NCBI GenBank assembly: GCA_900752095.1
Contig: CAADUD010000081.1
Span: 1 to 5,761, forward strand
From: Clostridia bacterium
GTDB taxonomy: Bacteria > Bacillota > Clostridia > TANB77 > CAG-508
Direction: 5' to 3'
Length of the DNA: 5,761 nucleotides
Shown here: one piece after another, positions 5,639 to 5,761 of the stretch
Numbering within the stretch: the first letter of the stretch is position 1
Layout: each line of letters opens with the position of its first letter
Made by a program: the position numbers and the translations under genes
Notes under the pieces: model-generated
Told to the model about the DNA's origin: nothing
Seen by the model: only the letters and a program-made list of their open reading frames with translations
Database searches by the model: none

Positions 5639-5761
5639 AAATAAGGCAATTCATATATTGAAGCAATAAAATAAAACCAAATATAGCAACAAAAGAAAAA
5701 ATAAAAAGAGAAAAAAGGAAAAGAGCAAAAGAAAAAAATATAAAATGGAAAAGGAAAATAA
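5639..5761 (+). other. A-rich purine leader after the glycosyltransferase gene, possible next gene start
   Basis: No hairpin followed by a T-run is present, so transcription likely continues. From 5691 to the window end, 65 of 71 bases are A or G. An ATG at 5745 opens a frame reading Met-Glu-Lys-Glu-Asn that runs off the window. AAAGGA lies at 5714-5719, too far from it (25 nt) to be a normal ribosome site, so this start is only a possibility. Confidence 0.3.

Noticed and set aside
1..5761. tRNA, rRNA, CRISPR array, insertion sequence, or recoded TGA
   Set aside because: No cloverleaf, no regularly spaced repeats, no transposase-like protein or paired terminal repeats were seen, and all genes read cleanly under the standard bacterial code.

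Overview
This window comes from an A+T-rich (about 30% G+C) low-GC Gram-positive bacterium, most likely an uncultured Clostridia-type member of Bacillota. The signs are Shine-Dalgarno sequences and sigma-A-like promoters, AGA/TTA-rich codon use under the standard bacterial code, and a gene set (TypA, TrmR-like methyltransferase, DUF1385 and CmpB-type membrane proteins) typical of that group. The assignment rests on gene content and composition only.

Layout. Positions 1-1508 hold the 3' five-sixths of typA/bipA, a ribosome-associated translational GTPase whose N-terminus lies outside the window. It is followed on the same strand by a small, basic, unrecognised protein (1637-2023) and a TrmR/YrrM-like SAM-dependent O-methyltransferase (2104-2709). 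Together these look like a loose, rightward translation and RNA-modification group. A long perfect hairpin (2757-2812) ends this group and also serves the convergent gene on the other side.

The middle is leftward. A 237-residue four-helix membrane protein (2819-3532) looks like a diverged DUF1385/YqhQ relative and has its own very good promoter, with a 12-bp palindrome in the spacer. Upstream of it is a 204-residue CmpB-type (PF06541) membrane protein (3641-4255). A 252-bp divergent control region (4256-4507) separates it from a rightward GT4 glycosyltransferase (4508-5638). This region carries a promoter in each direction and, between them, a striking tandem repeat of TCTTAAGA spaced 11 bp apart. 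The last 120 bases are an almost pure purine tract with no terminator, so the glycosyltransferase transcript probably runs on into a gene outside the window.

How the genes fit together. The left block is housekeeping translation and tRNA modification; the right block is cell-envelope related (two multipass membrane proteins and a sugar transferase). I see no mobile element, CRISPR array, tRNA, rRNA or clearly novel multi-gene system. The points most worth a second look are the 11-bp-period operator-like repeat, the unrecognised gene between typA and trmR, and the degenerate DUF1385 protein.
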